Source: Hespellia stercorisuis DSM 15480 (GTDB taxonomy: Bacteria > Bacillota > Clostridia > Lachnospirales > Lachnospiraceae). Taken from it: 64,000 bases of DNA. The position numbers were made by a program, and so were the translations under genes. The stretch covers positions 1-64,000 of the forward strand of contig NZ_FQZY01000012.1 in NCBI RefSeq assembly GCF_900142165.1, read 5' to 3'. Within the stretch, counting starts at the first letter, position 1, and every line of letters begins with the position of its first letter. Shown piece after piece: positions 1-8,610 of this stretch. Below the pieces are notes generated by a model. The model saw only the letters and a program-made list of their open reading frames with translations. It had not been told where the DNA came from and did not search any database.

Positions 1-174
1 CAGACCATTTTTGAAGATGGCGCCATTGAAGCTATACTAAATGCTGCAGATGGAACTCCGCGCCTTATCAATAAGTATTGTAATGTAAGCCTACTTCTTG
101 CCGATAGCAGCAAAGCAAATCTCATCACACCAGATATCGCTATGCAGGCAATCAATGACTGTGAATTAGGGTAA
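1..174 (+). CDS. C-terminal end of an AAA ATPase of the ExeA/TniB-like transposition-helper type (5' end outside window)
   Basis: The frame is open from the first base and ends with TAA at 172-174, giving 57 residues. The segment GTPRLINKYCN followed by a short helical tail and an INDCELG terminus resembles the C-terminal lid of ExeA-type AAA ATPases that accompany DDE transposases (R-x-I-N-x-x-C pattern). Such ATPases help the transposase choose or activate the target. Only the tail is visible, so Walker motifs cannot be checked. It is followed at once by a hairpin terminator and then by decayed gene pieces, which fits a mobile-element edge. Family assignment is by resemblance of a short segment only. 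Confidence 0.5.
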   Translation, partial: QTIFEDGAIEAILNAADGTPRLINKYCNVSLLLADSSKANLITPDIAMQAINDCELG

Positions 175-183
175 TCTCTTTTT

Positions 184-212
184 CCTCATGCAATTAATTT
201 GCATGAGGAATT
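184..212 (+). terminator. Hairpin terminator after the AAA ATPase fragment
   Basis: A perfect 10-bp inverted repeat (CCTCATGCAA / TTGCATGAGG, 184-193 and 199-208) with a 5-nt loop is followed by AATTTT. It starts 9 nt after the stop codon. The U tract is short, so termination strength is uncertain. Confidence 0.6.
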
Positions 213-299
213 TTAAGGTTAAAACAACGTGCAGAATCAACTGCAAAGAATCCGCTTTGTATCTTCCAACCTAAGCAAGAACACCCTCATTTAATTTGA

Positions 300-575
300 C
301 AGAAGAAGCTTCATCTAATGTGCAAAACAACAATCAGGGAAGGCTTATTGTTCGCGGCAGGAGCCTTTGCAGTGACGGCAACGGTGGGGCTCGGTATCAC
401 ATATGTCTGCTATCAGGCGGTGAATTATATGGAAGTGGCATTTACAATTCCCTGGAAAATGGTACTGGCATCCGCTGCTGTGCTGGTGCTGATCTGTGTG
501 GAAATCCCACTGATCACATATAAGAGGAGTGTGAAAAAACATTCGATTGTGGAGCGAATCCGGTGCGTGGAGTGA
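300..575 (+). pseudogene. Remnant: C-terminal end of an FtsX-like ABC transporter permease
   Basis: About 91 in-frame codons encode two hydrophobic segments (around GLLFAAGAFAVTATVGLGI and MVLASAAVLVLICVEIPLI) and end in a basic tail with SIVERIR. This is how the last two membrane helices and C-terminus of MacB/FtsX-type permeases look. A full permease has several hundred more residues upstream, but the frame is closed by a TGA at 297-299 and no ribosome site precedes the ATG at 318. I read it as a decayed 3' fragment; a small membrane protein is the alternative. Confidence 0.5.
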
Positions 576-576
576 C

Positions 577-620
577 AGGAGGCAAGATAAGAAATGATGA
601 CGAATCGTCCACTTCATTAA
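577..620. repeat. Dispersed repeat, copy 1 (partner at 2427-2471)
   Basis: About 44 nt starting AGGAGGCAAGATAAGAAATG and ending in CACTTCATTAA recur at 2427-2471 with a few substitutions and one extra A. Copy 1 starts right after the stop of the FtsX remnant, copy 2 shortly after the FN3 remnant. The shared part includes a GGAGG ribosome-site-like string, so both may be copies of one gene leader. Origin unknown. Confidence 0.6.
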
Positions 621-1134
621 GCTGATTGAGGTCATAGTCACTGATTACTTTTTTCTCTAAAGGTTTCAGAGCAGGTTGTTCAAGGGTCGGTTGTTCTATA
701 AATTTTGCTGCAAGCCTGTAGGAAGAAAGTTTCGAGGATGGATAGAGGATACATATGAAAATAAGTCTTGAAAATATATCAGAAAATTTGACAAAAAACA
801 CAGGCTTTCTGCGCTCTCGGCTGCTATTAGGTAAAGGGCGCAGAAAAGTACTATTTGTTCAAGTTGCATTTAATAAAATATTATGTTATAGTCTAACACA
901 TATTCATTCGACATTCTGTTTGAAGAATAATCTAAGGTTTCCGGCGTATCGCCAAAGATTCCGATCAGCACTAAGTTTATACCGAATAACAATCCTATAC
1001 GAAAGAAGTGATGCCTATGATTGTCCAGATTCCTCGCAGTTCTTAAAAAACTCGTGTAAATCGAGTATAAACAAAAAAATCATTGAGTTACAACGTTTCT
1101 AAAAGTCTGAATAAAATCACACAAGGAGAATACC
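621..1134. other. Gene-poor AT-rich stretch between remnants
   Basis: No convincing gene is seen. Short open frames exist on both strands (755-1102 plus; 514-801 minus), but their products have no recognisable domain and lack normal ribosome sites. On the minus strand 577-720 gives a protein-like stretch (FIEQPTLEQPALKPLEKK) that may be a decayed coding piece. The last 14 nt hold the ribosome site (AAGGAG) of the next gene. Confidence 0.4.
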
Positions 1135-2169
1135 ATGTCTAAAAATCTAATCAACACATCTAAGATTGAATTGAATCAAACAAGTACAACTGCCGATAAA
1201 AAAGTAACAGCCACGACTGCCAGTCAGAAAATGTTGACCGGTCCCATACCATATCGGCTCACGAATGACTACATGTTCCGGGCGGTGCTGCAGAAAAATA
1301 TCCATGCACTTCGCTCCCTGATTGCCTGCCTTCTTGATCTGCCGGAGGAGGAGCTAATTGATATCAAGATACTCAACCCTATCATATTAGGCGATTCCAT
1401 CGATGAAAAAACATGTGTGCTGGACCTGCGGATTCGGCTCAACAATAATAAGTTTCTGAATCTGGAAATGCAGATCAGCAATCAGGGAGACTGGCCAGAA
1501 CGGTCATTATACTATCTTTCCAGAACCTACTGCAACCTCCCCAGAGGCGGTTCCTATGCCGACATTCTTCCCTGTATACATATCGGAATCCTTAATTTTT
1601 CTCTCTTTCCAGACACTGCGGATCCATACGCCGAATATCTCCTGTCAAACACTAAAACCCACCAAGTTTATAGTGACAAGTTCTCCATCCGTGTGTTAGA
1701 CTTAACACAGATAGAAACCGGTCAATTGCAGAAAGAGAAGCCAGAACTTTATTATTGGGCCAAACTCTTTGTCGCCAAAACATGGGAGGAGATGCAGATG
1801 CTGAGTGAAAAATCTGAAGGAATCCAGGAGGCTGTTCTGACACTGAAAGAATTAACAGAAGATGAAAAAATCCAGCTGCAGTGCGAAGCACGGGAAATGT
1901 ATGAACACACCATGGCATCGGCAGAGCGGTTCGGACGGATTGAAGGGAAACGCGAAGGAAAGATCGAAGGGAAACGCGAAGGAAAGATCGAAGGGAAACG
2001 AGAAGGAAAGATCGAAGGGAAACGAGAAGGAAAAATTGAAGGGAAAATTGAAGGAAAACGTGAGACAGCAGAAAAAATGCTGCGGGACGGGATGGATGAT
2101 GAACAGATCCAAAAATATACGGGGCTGAGTCAGACGGATATTGAGGAGATTCGTCATACTGTCGAATAA
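1135..2169 (+). CDS. Rpn family PD-(D/E)XK nuclease / putative transposase
   Basis: The 344-residue product begins its conserved part with LTNDYMFRAV (residues 42-51), the hallmark entry of the Rpn/PDDEXK-transposase family. D97 and E111-x-Q113 (VLDLR and LEMQIS) fit the nuclease core. Family members cut DNA and, in E. coli RpnA, promote RecA-independent recombination; many lie in mobile DNA. Residues about 270-309 are a tandem EGKREGKI repeat, and the last 35 residues form a small helical tail (DDEQIQKYTGLSQTDIEEI) common to the family. The start is fixed by AAGGAG at 1123-1128 before ATG 1135, and a hairpin terminator follows at 2193. Length and motifs look intact. The biological role here is unknown. 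Confidence 0.85.
   Translation: MSKNLINTSKIELNQTSTTADKKVTATTASQKMLTGPIPYRLTNDYMFRAVLQKNIHALRSLIACLLDLPEEELIDIKILNPIILGDSIDEKTCVLDLRIRLNNNKFLNLEMQISNQGDWPERSLYYLSRTYCNLPRGGSYADILPCIHIGILNFSLFPDTADPYAEYLLSNTKTHQVYSDKFSIRVLDLTQIETGQLQKEKPELYYWAKLFVAKTWEEMQMLSEKSEGIQEAVLTLKELTEDEKIQLQCEAREMYEHTMASAERFGRIEGKREGKIEGKREGKIEGKREGKIEGKREGKIEGKIEGKRETAEKMLRDGMDDEQIQKYTGLSQTDIEEIRHTVE
1942..2061 (+). repeat. In-frame 24-bp tandem repeat in the Rpn gene
   Basis: Four full 24-bp units (1942, 1966, 1990, 2014) encode EGKREGKI, and then two 12-bp half-units end at 2061. Units 1 and 2 are identical at the DNA level, and units 3 and 4 differ by one to three bases. Such identity suggests recent slippage expansion; whole-unit changes keep the frame and alter a charged helical linker. 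Confidence 0.9.
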
Positions 2170-2192
2170 AAAATAAATTGTAAGCAGGATGG

Positions 2193-2224
2193 AAACAGGT
2201 CGATGAAAATCAATCTGTTTTTTT
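2193..2224 (+). terminator. Rho-independent terminator of the Rpn gene
   Basis: A 12-bp stem (2193-2204 with 2209-2220; one G-U pair, one mismatch) closed by a GAAA tetraloop runs directly into TTTT (2221-2224). It lies 24 nt after the stop codon. Confidence 0.85.
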
Positions 2225-2227
2225 CTT

Positions 2228-2380
2228 GAAAAAACAAGCGCGGTGATCAAGAACCTGACACCGGGCAAAAAGTACTACTTCAAGATCAGCACCTACATTT
2301 CAGGCTCTAAGCTGACCACAGCGACAGGCAGCTTCAGTGCAGTGAAGGGCTGCGCGCCATCTCTTGCAGTGAAAATGTAG
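2228..2380 (+). pseudogene. Remnant: C-terminal fibronectin type III domain
   Basis: In frame to TAG at 2378-2380, the sequence reads as the end of an FN3 domain: VIKNLTPGKKYYFKISTYI is the classic L-T-P-G-x-x-Y-x-F turn and strand, followed by SGSKLTTATGSFSAV. The frame is closed upstream by TGA at 2204-2206 within the preceding terminator, and there is no start or ribosome site. It is therefore the 3' stub of a lost surface or carbohydrate-active protein. Confidence 0.6.
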
Positions 2381-2426
2381 TTATATATCATTACTTTTTC
2401 TATTATAAAACTGTCAAACTTCCGAG

Positions 2427-2471
2427 AGGAGGCAAGATAAGAAAATGATGATGAATCGCCCACTTTACTAA
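2427..2471. repeat. Dispersed repeat, copy 2 (partner at 577-620)
   Basis: Second copy of the element beginning GAGGAGGCAAGATAAGAAAA. Downstream to about 2650 a plus frame reads like part of a winged-helix protein (FAELFKMKLFCPPKIKYLLTKMEENGLI) but it has no start and runs out of frame into the hydrogenase gene, so it is probably another relic. Confidence 0.55.
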
Positions 2472-2668
2472 TGGTATTCCAGATGATAAACTATGGATAA
2501 GTACATTTGCGATAAGTTCTCGAAAAGGGAAAACAGGAATTTCTTTTGCAGAACTCTTTAAAATGAAGCTGTTTTGTCCCCCAAAGATTAAATATCTATT
2601 GACAAAGATGGAAGAAAATGGTTTAATAACAGTAACAGTTATCGTTATTGAAAAGAAAAGGAGAAAAT

Positions 2669-4714
2669 ATGAGCAAACATTTATCGATGGACATACGTGT
2701 CCCGATTGAACCGGATAATCCGGCTATTATGCGGGAAGAATCCTTGTGTATCAAATGTGGGCAGTGCAAAGAAATCTGTATAAAAGACATACACGTGCAC
2801 GACACCTATACATTGGCAGACACGATGGACACGGCGGTCTGCATCCACTGCGGACAATGTGCCAACGTCTGTCCGGTCAGCAGCATCACGGAGAAGCATG
2901 AATACAAACAGGTTGAAGCTGCTGTGAAGGACCTGGATAAAATTGTTATTTTCAGCACATCTCCATCTGTCCGCGTCGCTCTGGGTGAAGAGTTTGATAT
3001 GGCGGACGGCAGCTTTGTAGAAGGGAAGATGGTTGCGCTTCTTCGCAGTCTGGGTGCCGACTACGTTCTGGATACGAACTTTTCCGCAGACCTTACCATT
3101 ATGGAAGAGGCCAGCGAACTGATCGAGCGGGTGACCAGGGGGACGAGACCTCTTCCACAGTTTACCAGCTGTTGTCCGGCCTGGGTGAAATATGCAGAGA
3201 TGTATTATCCGGATATGCTGGATCATATTTCTTCCGCAAAGAGTCCGATTGGTATGCAGGGTCCGACGATAAAAACCTATTTTGCAAAAAAAATGCAGTT
3301 GGATCCCAAAAAGATTGTCAACGTGGCGGTGACGCCGTGCACGGCTAAAAAATATGAGATCCGCAGAGAAGAAATGCATGCAGCGGGCACATATCTCGGG
3401 GAAGAGGATATGCGGGATATGGACTATGTGATCACCACCCGGGAGCTGGCAGGATGGGCCAGGGAGCAGGAGATTGATTTTGTGAATCTGCCGGAGGATG
3501 CTTTTGATTCTCTCATGGGAAAAGCTTCGGGCGCGGGTGTGATCTTTGGGAATACCGGTGGCGTTATGGAGGCGGCTCTTCGAACAGCCTATGAATTTAT
3601 GACTGGTGAGAAGGCCCCGGAAGTCCTGTACGAACTGGAACCGGTGCGAGGTATGGATGGCATGCGGGAAGCATCCTTAAAGATTGGAGATCTGGAAGTG
3701 AATGTGGCAGTTGTACATGGCACGCGTAATGCATCGGACCTGATAGAACTGATAAAAAATGGTGATAAACAGTATCATTTCATAGAGGTTATGACCTGCC
3801 CCGGTGGATGCATCGGTGGTGGCGGACAGCCCAAGGGCACCCTGGAGAAGGGGGATGAGCTTCGAAAGGCGAGAATCGAGGGCCTTTATGATAAGGATAA
3901 GAAGATGACACTGCGAAGCAGTCATGAAAATGAAGAAATCAAACAGTTATACAAAGAATTTTACGGGAAACCCCTGTCAGAATTGGCAGAGAAAATGTTA
4001 CATACAATTTATGAAGACAAGAGTGAATTATTAGGAGGAAAAAAGATGAGTACAGTAAAATATCGTTGCAGCGTATGTGGTTACATTCACGAGGGAGAAT
4101 TACCAGAAGGGTTTACATGTCCAATCTGTAAGCAGCCGGCTTCTGTTTTTGAGAAGGTGGAAGAAGCGGCAGGAGGAGAGAACCCGTACGCGGGTACACA
4201 GACAGAGAAGAACCTGCAGGAAGCTTTCTCAGGCGAGAGCCAGGCAAGAAACAAGTATACCTACTTTGCAAATGTTGCCATGAGAGAGGGATATGACCAG
4301 CTGGCAGAAATTTTCCTGAAGACAGCGCGCAATGAACAGGAGCACGCGCGGGTATGGTATCAGGAACTGGGCAACATCGGTGCAACACCGGAAAACCTGC
4401 TTCACGCGGCAGAGGGCGAGAACTATGAGTGGACGGACATGTATGATCGTTTTGCCAAGGATGCAGAAAAAGAAGGTTTCTCTGAATTGGCTGAAAAATT
4501 CCGTAAGGTAGCAGCCATCGAGAAAACGCATGAAGAAAGATATCGTTTCCTGCTGAATAATGTGGAGACGCAGAAGGTATTTGAGAAGACCGATGAAACA
4601 ATCTGGGAATGCCGTGTCTGCGGTTATATTGGAATCGGCCGCAAGGCACCGGAAGTATGCCCGGTTTGCGGCATGAGCCAGTCGTTCTTTGAAGTGCGAA
4701 AAGAAAATTATTAA
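2669..4714 (+). CDS. [FeFe]-hydrogenase fused to rubredoxin-rubrerythrin-rubredoxin
   Basis: The 681-residue product is modular. Residues 27-37 and 58-68 are two [4Fe-4S] ferredoxin motifs (Cys 27/30/33/37 and 58/61/64/68). Residues ~85-450 are the H-cluster domain, with TSCCPAWV (C168/169), PCTAKKYE (C224) and [12 protein letters not shown] (C377/C381), all ligands present. From M460 a rubredoxin (two CxxC pairs, VCGYIHEG and CPICK), a rubrerythrin four-helix domain ([32 protein letters not shown]) and a C-terminal rubredoxin (CRVCGYI, CPVCGMS) follow. The predicted chemistry is cytoplasmic hydrogen turnover coupled to peroxide or O2 reduction. Hydrogenases with rubrerythrin modules are known from clostridia. 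The start is ATG 2669 with AAGGAG 2658-2663; an upstream in-frame TTG is less likely. A ribosome site lies inside the gene before M460. Confidence 0.93.
   Translation: MSKHLSMDIRVPIEPDNPAIMREESLCIKCGQCKEICIKDIHVHDTYTLADTMDTAVCIHCGQCANVCPVSSITEKHEYKQVEAAVKDLDKIVIFSTSPSVRVALGEEFDMADGSFVEGKMVALLRSLGADYVLDTNFSADLTIMEEASELIERVTRGTRPLPQFTSCCPAWVKYAEMYYPDMLDHISSAKSPIGMQGPTIKTYFAKKMQLDPKKIVNVAVTPCTAKKYEIRREEMHAAGTYLGEEDMRDMDYVITTRELAGWAREQEIDFVNLPEDAFDSLMGKASGAGVIFGNTGGVMEAALRTAYEFMTGEKAPEVLYELEPVRGMDGMREASLKIGDLEVNVAVVHGTRNASDLIELIKNGDKQYHFIEVMTCPGGCIGGGGQPKGTLEKGDELRKARIEGLYDKDKKMTLRSSHENEEIKQLYKEFYGKPLSELAEKMLHTIYEDKSELLGGKKMSTVKYRCSVCGYIHEGELPEGFTCPICKQPASVFEKVEEAAGGENPYAGTQTEKNLQEAFSGESQARNKYTYFANVAMREGYDQLAEIFLKTARNEQEHARVWYQELGNIGATPENLLHAAEGENYEWTDMYDRFAKDAEKEGFSELAEKFRKVAAIEKTHEERYRFLLNNVETQKVFEKTDETIWECRVCGYIGIGRKAPEVCPVCGMSQSFFEVRKENY
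4033..4048 (+). promoter_or_regulatory. Internal ribosome-binding site and ATG at the rubredoxin-rubrerythrin module
   Basis: AGGAGG (4033-4038) stands 7 nt before the in-frame ATG at 4046, exactly at the junction between the hydrogenase part and the first rubredoxin. This is as strong a start as any real gene start nearby. It suggests that a free ~222-residue rubrerythrin is also made, or that the fusion arose by loss of a stop codon between two former genes. Confidence 0.7.
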
Positions 4715-4785
4715 GAGATATTCGAAATTCTCCGCTGAGAGTGGTTAGCGGAAAGGGAATCAAAAGAGAAGTTCCATCGGAATAG

Positions 4786-4953
4786 ATGTCAATTTATAGG
4801 ACTGACATTATTTCGGTGGAGCTTTTTGCGTTAAATGATTATAAAGAAGTATCGCGTCGAGAAACTTATTTTCCTGAAATTGCATGCCAATCCATTGTTG
4901 ACCTGAAAGAAATAGATTACAATAAGGTTATCAAAGGAGGAAGATTGGGATGA
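4786..4953 (+). CDS. Possible small protein of 55 residues, unknown
   Basis: An open frame from ATG 4786 to TGA 4951-4953 overlaps the start of the XRE regulator gene. The product (starting MSIYRTDIISVELFALNDY, mixed charge, no membrane segment) has a protein-like composition. No good ribosome site precedes its ATG, and I do not recognise a family. It could be a real upstream leader peptide coupled to the regulator, or the decayed end of a former neighbour. Confidence 0.25.
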   Translation: MSIYRTDIISVELFALNDYKEVSRRETYFPEIACQSIVDLKEIDYNKVIKGGRLG

Positions 4954-6092
4954 GTTTTTTAAACCTTAACAGCAACATTGTCAGGCTCAGAAAAGAGAGT
5001 GGAATCACACAGGAAGAACTGGCGGCGTTTGCCGGTGTGACAAAAGCATCGGTTTCAAAATGGGAGACAGGGACAACGACACCGGACATCACACTGCTCC
5101 CGGTGCTGGCGGCATATTTTGATGTCTCGGTGGATCAGCTCCTGGGATACGAGGCACAGCTGAACAGACAGCAGATCCGGATTTATTATCACAGACTGGC
5201 GGAGGATTTTGCTAAAAAACCGTTTGATGAGGTCTGGAAAAACAGTATAGAATTGGCGAAAAAATATTACTGCTGCTATCCATTTCTCATGCAGATCGTG
5301 ATTCTGTGGCTGAACCATGCCTCACTTGCACAATCAGAAGAGCAGCGAAACAGCGTGATGCAGGAGGCGGAAAAACTGTGTGACCACATTATGAAAAGCA
5401 GCGATAACGGTGGGATACGCGAAAATGTATCGGCGTTCAGAAGAATGATCTGGCTGCAGACGGGACGGCCACAGCTGGTGATCGAGGAGCTGGAGCAGGA
5501 GACGATGGATGTCAACCGGGTCGGGGACCGAGGGGCGATGCTCCCGATGGCGTATATGTATACCGGAAATATCGCCATGGCAGAAAAGAGCAGCCAGATT
5601 GGAATATACCGGAATCTGATGGAACTGATTGGCGGGTGCTCGTATCTGCTTATGAGCTGCCCTGGAAAGCGGGAATACTGTCTGGAGATCATCCGAAGAA
5701 CCGATCAGATACTGGAGACATTTCAGGTGGGAAAGCTGCATCCTAATTCTGCAGGTATATTTTATTATCAGGCGGCAGTGTCGTTATGCAGTTTGCCGGA
5801 GGGAACAGATGCGGATACCGAGGCGGCTATATACGAACACCTTGAAAAATATGTGGAGATGATCCGTCAGCTCTGCGAGGACGGAATCAAACTTCATGCA
5901 GATACCTTCTTTTTCAGTCTTGAGGATTGGCTGGGAAATCTGGAATTGGGGAAAGAGCCGGTGAGAGATGGAAAACTGGTTCTGGAGGGAGCGGTGGAAA
6001 GTCTGAAAAGTCCGGTGTTTTTGGTCTTGCCGGATCAGAAAAAGATTGCCCATTATATTAGACAGATCAAGGACATGGAACGCCTGTTATAG
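4950..6092 (+). CDS. XRE-family transcriptional regulator with long C-terminal sensor region
   Basis: Residues ~8-62 are a Cro/C1-type helix-turn-helix (IVRLRKESGITQEELAAF, then VTKASVSKWETG, then the family helix TLLPVLAAYFDVSVDQLLGYE). The remaining ~315 residues are helical with Trp/Leu-rich segments, like the TPR-type sensor halves of clostridial XRE regulators. The start is ATG 4950 after AAAGGAGG (4933-4940). Ligand and targets cannot be deduced. It stands alone, between a possible short ORF and a GyrI-like remnant, so it may once have controlled genes now lost. Confidence 0.85.
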   Translation: MSFLNLNSNIVRLRKESGITQEELAAFAGVTKASVSKWETGTTTPDITLLPVLAAYFDVSVDQLLGYEAQLNRQQIRIYYHRLAEDFAKKPFDEVWKNSIELAKKYYCCYPFLMQIVILWLNHASLAQSEEQRNSVMQEAEKLCDHIMKSSDNGGIRENVSAFRRMIWLQTGRPQLVIEELEQETMDVNRVGDRGAMLPMAYMYTGNIAMAEKSSQIGIYRNLMELIGGCSYLLMSCPGKREYCLEIIRRTDQILETFQVGKLHPNSAGIFYYQAAVSLCSLPEGTDADTEAAIYEHLEKYVEMIRQLCEDGIKLHADTFFFSLEDWLGNLELGKEPVRDGKLVLEGAVESLKSPVFLVLPDQKKIAHYIRQIKDMERLL

Positions 6093-6124
6093 GAAATGGC
6101 TCACGCATACGGAAACAGGAGTAA

Positions 6125-6244
6125 AGTGCAGCGGCTTATAATATTGAGATGTACAACAACCCGGAAGATTATGAAAAAGGGATCTGGGACGAAAATTATT
6201 ACAGTGAAATTTGGATTCCGGTTAATCTTCTAAATCACCGGTAG
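6125..6244 (+). pseudogene. Remnant: C-terminal end of a GyrI-like / effector-binding domain
   Basis: In frame to TAG 6242-6244, the sequence includes IEMYNNPEDYEKGIW and YYSEIWIPVN. This matches the terminal strand of GyrI-like small-molecule-binding domains, where the pattern (E/D)-I-W-I-P-V is typical. The frame is closed upstream by TAA at 6122-6124, only 39 codons are left, and no start is present. Its 3' end overlaps the end of the opposite-strand oxidoreductase gene. Confidence 0.55.
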
Positions 6245-7520
6245 CGGGATTGTCAATCAGTTTGCCGTCTGCTGTAAATCGTGAGCCGTGGCAGGGGCAG
6301 TCCCATGTATGCTCATCAGGATTCCATTTTAAAGCACAACCCAAATGAGGGCAGCGCTTTGCAGCTGGGGTGAGCAGATTGACAACTGATTCCAATGCGT
6401 TAGCTGCTAATTGAGGGTGGAGCATATTTCTGGATGGAGAAAATACCTGCATATATGGATGCTCTTTGTCTTGAACCAAATCAGATAAAATCGTAGCTGC
6501 CGCCATTGACGAGGTCATTCCCCACTTGTTAAAGCCGGTGGCTACATATAAGCCATCTGTAGCGGAGGAATAGGCACCGATATATGGCACAAGATCAAGA
6601 GTCATACAGTCCTGTGTTGCCCAATTATATTTTTCGGTTGCATTTGGATAATGTATCTTTGCAAAGTCCCGCAGTTCCTGCCAGTTTCCACCTTTTTTGC
6701 CCGTGCGGTGATCGCCGCCGCCAATCAGTAACAGATTTTGATGATTTCGAAAAGACATTCCTTTTTGTGCTTCATCTACATACATTCCATTCACGTTCGG
6801 TGCATTTTCAAGAGCAATCACATAGGAACGGTGTTGATACATTTTTATAAAATAGCTGCCATGCTTATTAATAAATGGGAAATGTGTTGCTACAATGATG
6901 CTCTTTGCCTGAACGGTTCCGTGGCTGGTAATTGCTTTGGTTCCAATTAATTCACATACGTTTGTATGTTCATAGATACGCAGGCCTTTTGAAATTTCCG
7001 ATATAAATTTTAGTGGATGAAATTGTGCCTGATTTTGAAACTTTACGGCACCTGCCACCGGAAAAGGCAGTGGAAGAGCTTCAGCAAACTCTGCCTGAAA
7101 GCCAAGCTTTTCAAGTGCTATGATTTCCTTTTCTATTTTAGTACGATTCTCAAGTGAGTATACATATGCATCCTTTTGTTCAAAATTGCAGTCAATAGTT
7201 CGGCACAGCTCACAGTACTTTTTCAGGGCTGCGTTATTGGCATCTAAATATTGTTTTGTCTTTTCCACACCAAATTCACCAATCAGTTTGTCATAAATAA
7301 GTCCATGTTGTGATGTGATTTTAGCAGTGGTATTTTTTGTAATGCCGCTGCCAATCGTTTCTGGTTCCACAAGCGCATAATTGATTCCAGCCTGATGCAG
7401 CATATAGGCACACAAAACCCCGCAGATACCACCACCAATAATTAAAACGTCTGTCTTGATATCTTCGTTTAAACTTTCAAAAGTCAAATGATCTGCTGTC
7501 TCTTCCCAAAGTGAGTTCAT
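6222..7520 (-). CDS. FAD-dependent oxidoreductase with C-terminal Rieske [2Fe-2S] domain (YhfW-like)
   Basis: The 432-residue protein has an N-terminal dinucleotide-binding loop (VLIIGGGICGVLCAYML) typical of DadA/GlpO-type flavin oxidases. Near the C-terminus a Rieske motif pair is complete: CPHLGCALKW and CPCHGSRF supply the two Cys and two His that bind the [2Fe-2S] cluster. The combination is that of B. subtilis YhfW-type proteins, presumed to oxidise an amine or amino-acid-like substrate and pass electrons to the cluster. Substrate unknown. I chose ATG 7520 because GTGGAGG precedes it at good spacing; an in-frame ATG at 7562 has no ribosome site. The gene stands alone on the minus strand. 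Confidence 0.9.
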   Translation of the reverse strand: MNSLWEETADHLTFESLNEDIKTDVLIIGGGICGVLCAYMLHQAGINYALVEPETIGSGITKNTTAKITSQHGLIYDKLIGEFGVEKTKQYLDANNAALKKYCELCRTIDCNFEQKDAYVYSLENRTKIEKEIIALEKLGFQAEFAEALPLPFPVAGAVKFQNQAQFHPLKFISEISKGLRIYEHTNVCELIGTKAITSHGTVQAKSIIVATHFPFINKHGSYFIKMYQHRSYVIALENAPNVNGMYVDEAQKGMSFRNHQNLLLIGGGDHRTGKKGGNWQELRDFAKIHYPNATEKYNWATQDCMTLDLVPYIGAYSSATDGLYVATGFNKWGMTSSMAAATILSDLVQDKEHPYMQVFSPSRNMLHPQLAANALESVVNLLTPAAKRCPHLGCALKWNPDEHTWDCPCHGSRFTADGKLIDNPATGDLED

Positions 7521-7721
7521 AAACAATCCTCCACAAAACCTGTTTTTACTAGTTTTCCTCAAAAGAAAGATATTAATCCGTGTTCTGTGGATAAATCTGC
7601 GGAAAATGAAAGAAATGTTGATATTGTTTTATGGATGGGAATGCAATATAAAAGGCGGCTTCGCAGCGGCGCGTGTATGGATAAGTTTTGCGGAATATGA
7701 AGTCAGGTTACGGGAAAAGTG

Positions 7722-8594
7722 TCAGGTATTAAGCGTAACCGCAATCTGTTCCCCGTATTTTACATAGGTCTCGTATCCTGCATTAGTATTTGCCAGAAGA
7801 TCGGCATCGATGGTCACTGCATCTTTTTGAAGCAGCAGAACGATGGTGGAGCCACCAAATTCGAACCAGCCTTTTTCTGTTCCTTTTTTAACTTGGCAGG
7901 ATGAAAGCTCTTTATTTGAAATTTTACCGACCATGAGGGCGCCAACCTCCATTGAGAGGATGGTGCCCATATTTTTTGTCTTGAGCAGACAAAATTCACG
8001 GGTATTCATTTTATAGATTGGCATCACATCATTTGCAATTGGATTTACAGTATGAAAGATTCCGGGAATCCGGTGTTGTTTTGATTTGAGTCCGTCTGCT
8101 GCGTAGCAGTAGCGGTGATAATCATCGACCGTCAGACGGATTACCATGGCATAGCCACCGGCATATTTGGCGGCAAGCCGGCGGCTGCCAATGAGCTGCG
8201 AAACGGTGTAGACAGTATCCTTGATGCAGAGCGAACAATTATTGTGGATGGGATATACGCTGAGTTTTCCGTCACATGGGCTGATCAGAACATCCTCCGA
8301 TCCGGCGATTGGACGATACTGTGGTCTGATTTTTCTTGTGAAAAAATCATTGTAAGAGCTATAAATCTTTGGCTCGTAAAGGCGCAGATCAATCGCATTG
8401 TGGCGGACAAAGCCTGAAATCAGTCCGGCGGAAAGACGTGTGTTCATAGCACTTCCGCCGATTTTGGAAAACAGAGGAGAGACGAGAGGTTTCAACAGCA
8501 TACGGCCCGGCGCATTCGTATAAAGCATACGAAGAAATCGATCCTGAGTCGAATCTTCCGTTGTAACAGTTCCATATCGGTCCATATATTTCAT
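7722..8594 (-). CDS. psd: Phosphatidylserine decarboxylase
   Basis: The 290-residue enzyme converts phosphatidylserine to phosphatidylethanolamine at the membrane. The autocleavage site that makes the pyruvoyl cofactor is visible as FGGSTIVLLL near the C-terminus (GGST variant of LGST), and DDYHRYCYA carries the conserved His/Asp region. YNDFFTRKIRPQYRPI is the usual N-terminal block. ATG 8594 follows AAGGAG. It is the last gene of a four-gene minus-strand operon, 16 nt after pssA, so PE is probably made from the PS produced by its neighbour. Confidence 0.93.
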   Translation of the reverse strand: MKYMDRYGTVTTEDSTQDRFLRMLYTNAPGRMLLKPLVSPLFSKIGGSAMNTRLSAGLISGFVRHNAIDLRLYEPKIYSSYNDFFTRKIRPQYRPIAGSEDVLISPCDGKLSVYPIHNNCSLCIKDTVYTVSQLIGSRRLAAKYAGGYAMVIRLTVDDYHRYCYAADGLKSKQHRIPGIFHTVNPIANDVMPIYKMNTREFCLLKTKNMGTILSMEVGALMVGKISNKELSSCQVKKGTEKGWFEFGGSTIVLLLQKDAVTIDADLLANTNAGYETYVKYGEQIAVTLNT

Positions 8595-8610
8595 TAGAAG
8601 CTCCTTTCTA

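Noticed and set aside
755-1102. Plus-strand open frame of 115 codons upstream of the Rpn gene
   Set aside because: No recognisable domain, no convincing ribosome site, composition like non-coding AT-rich DNA.
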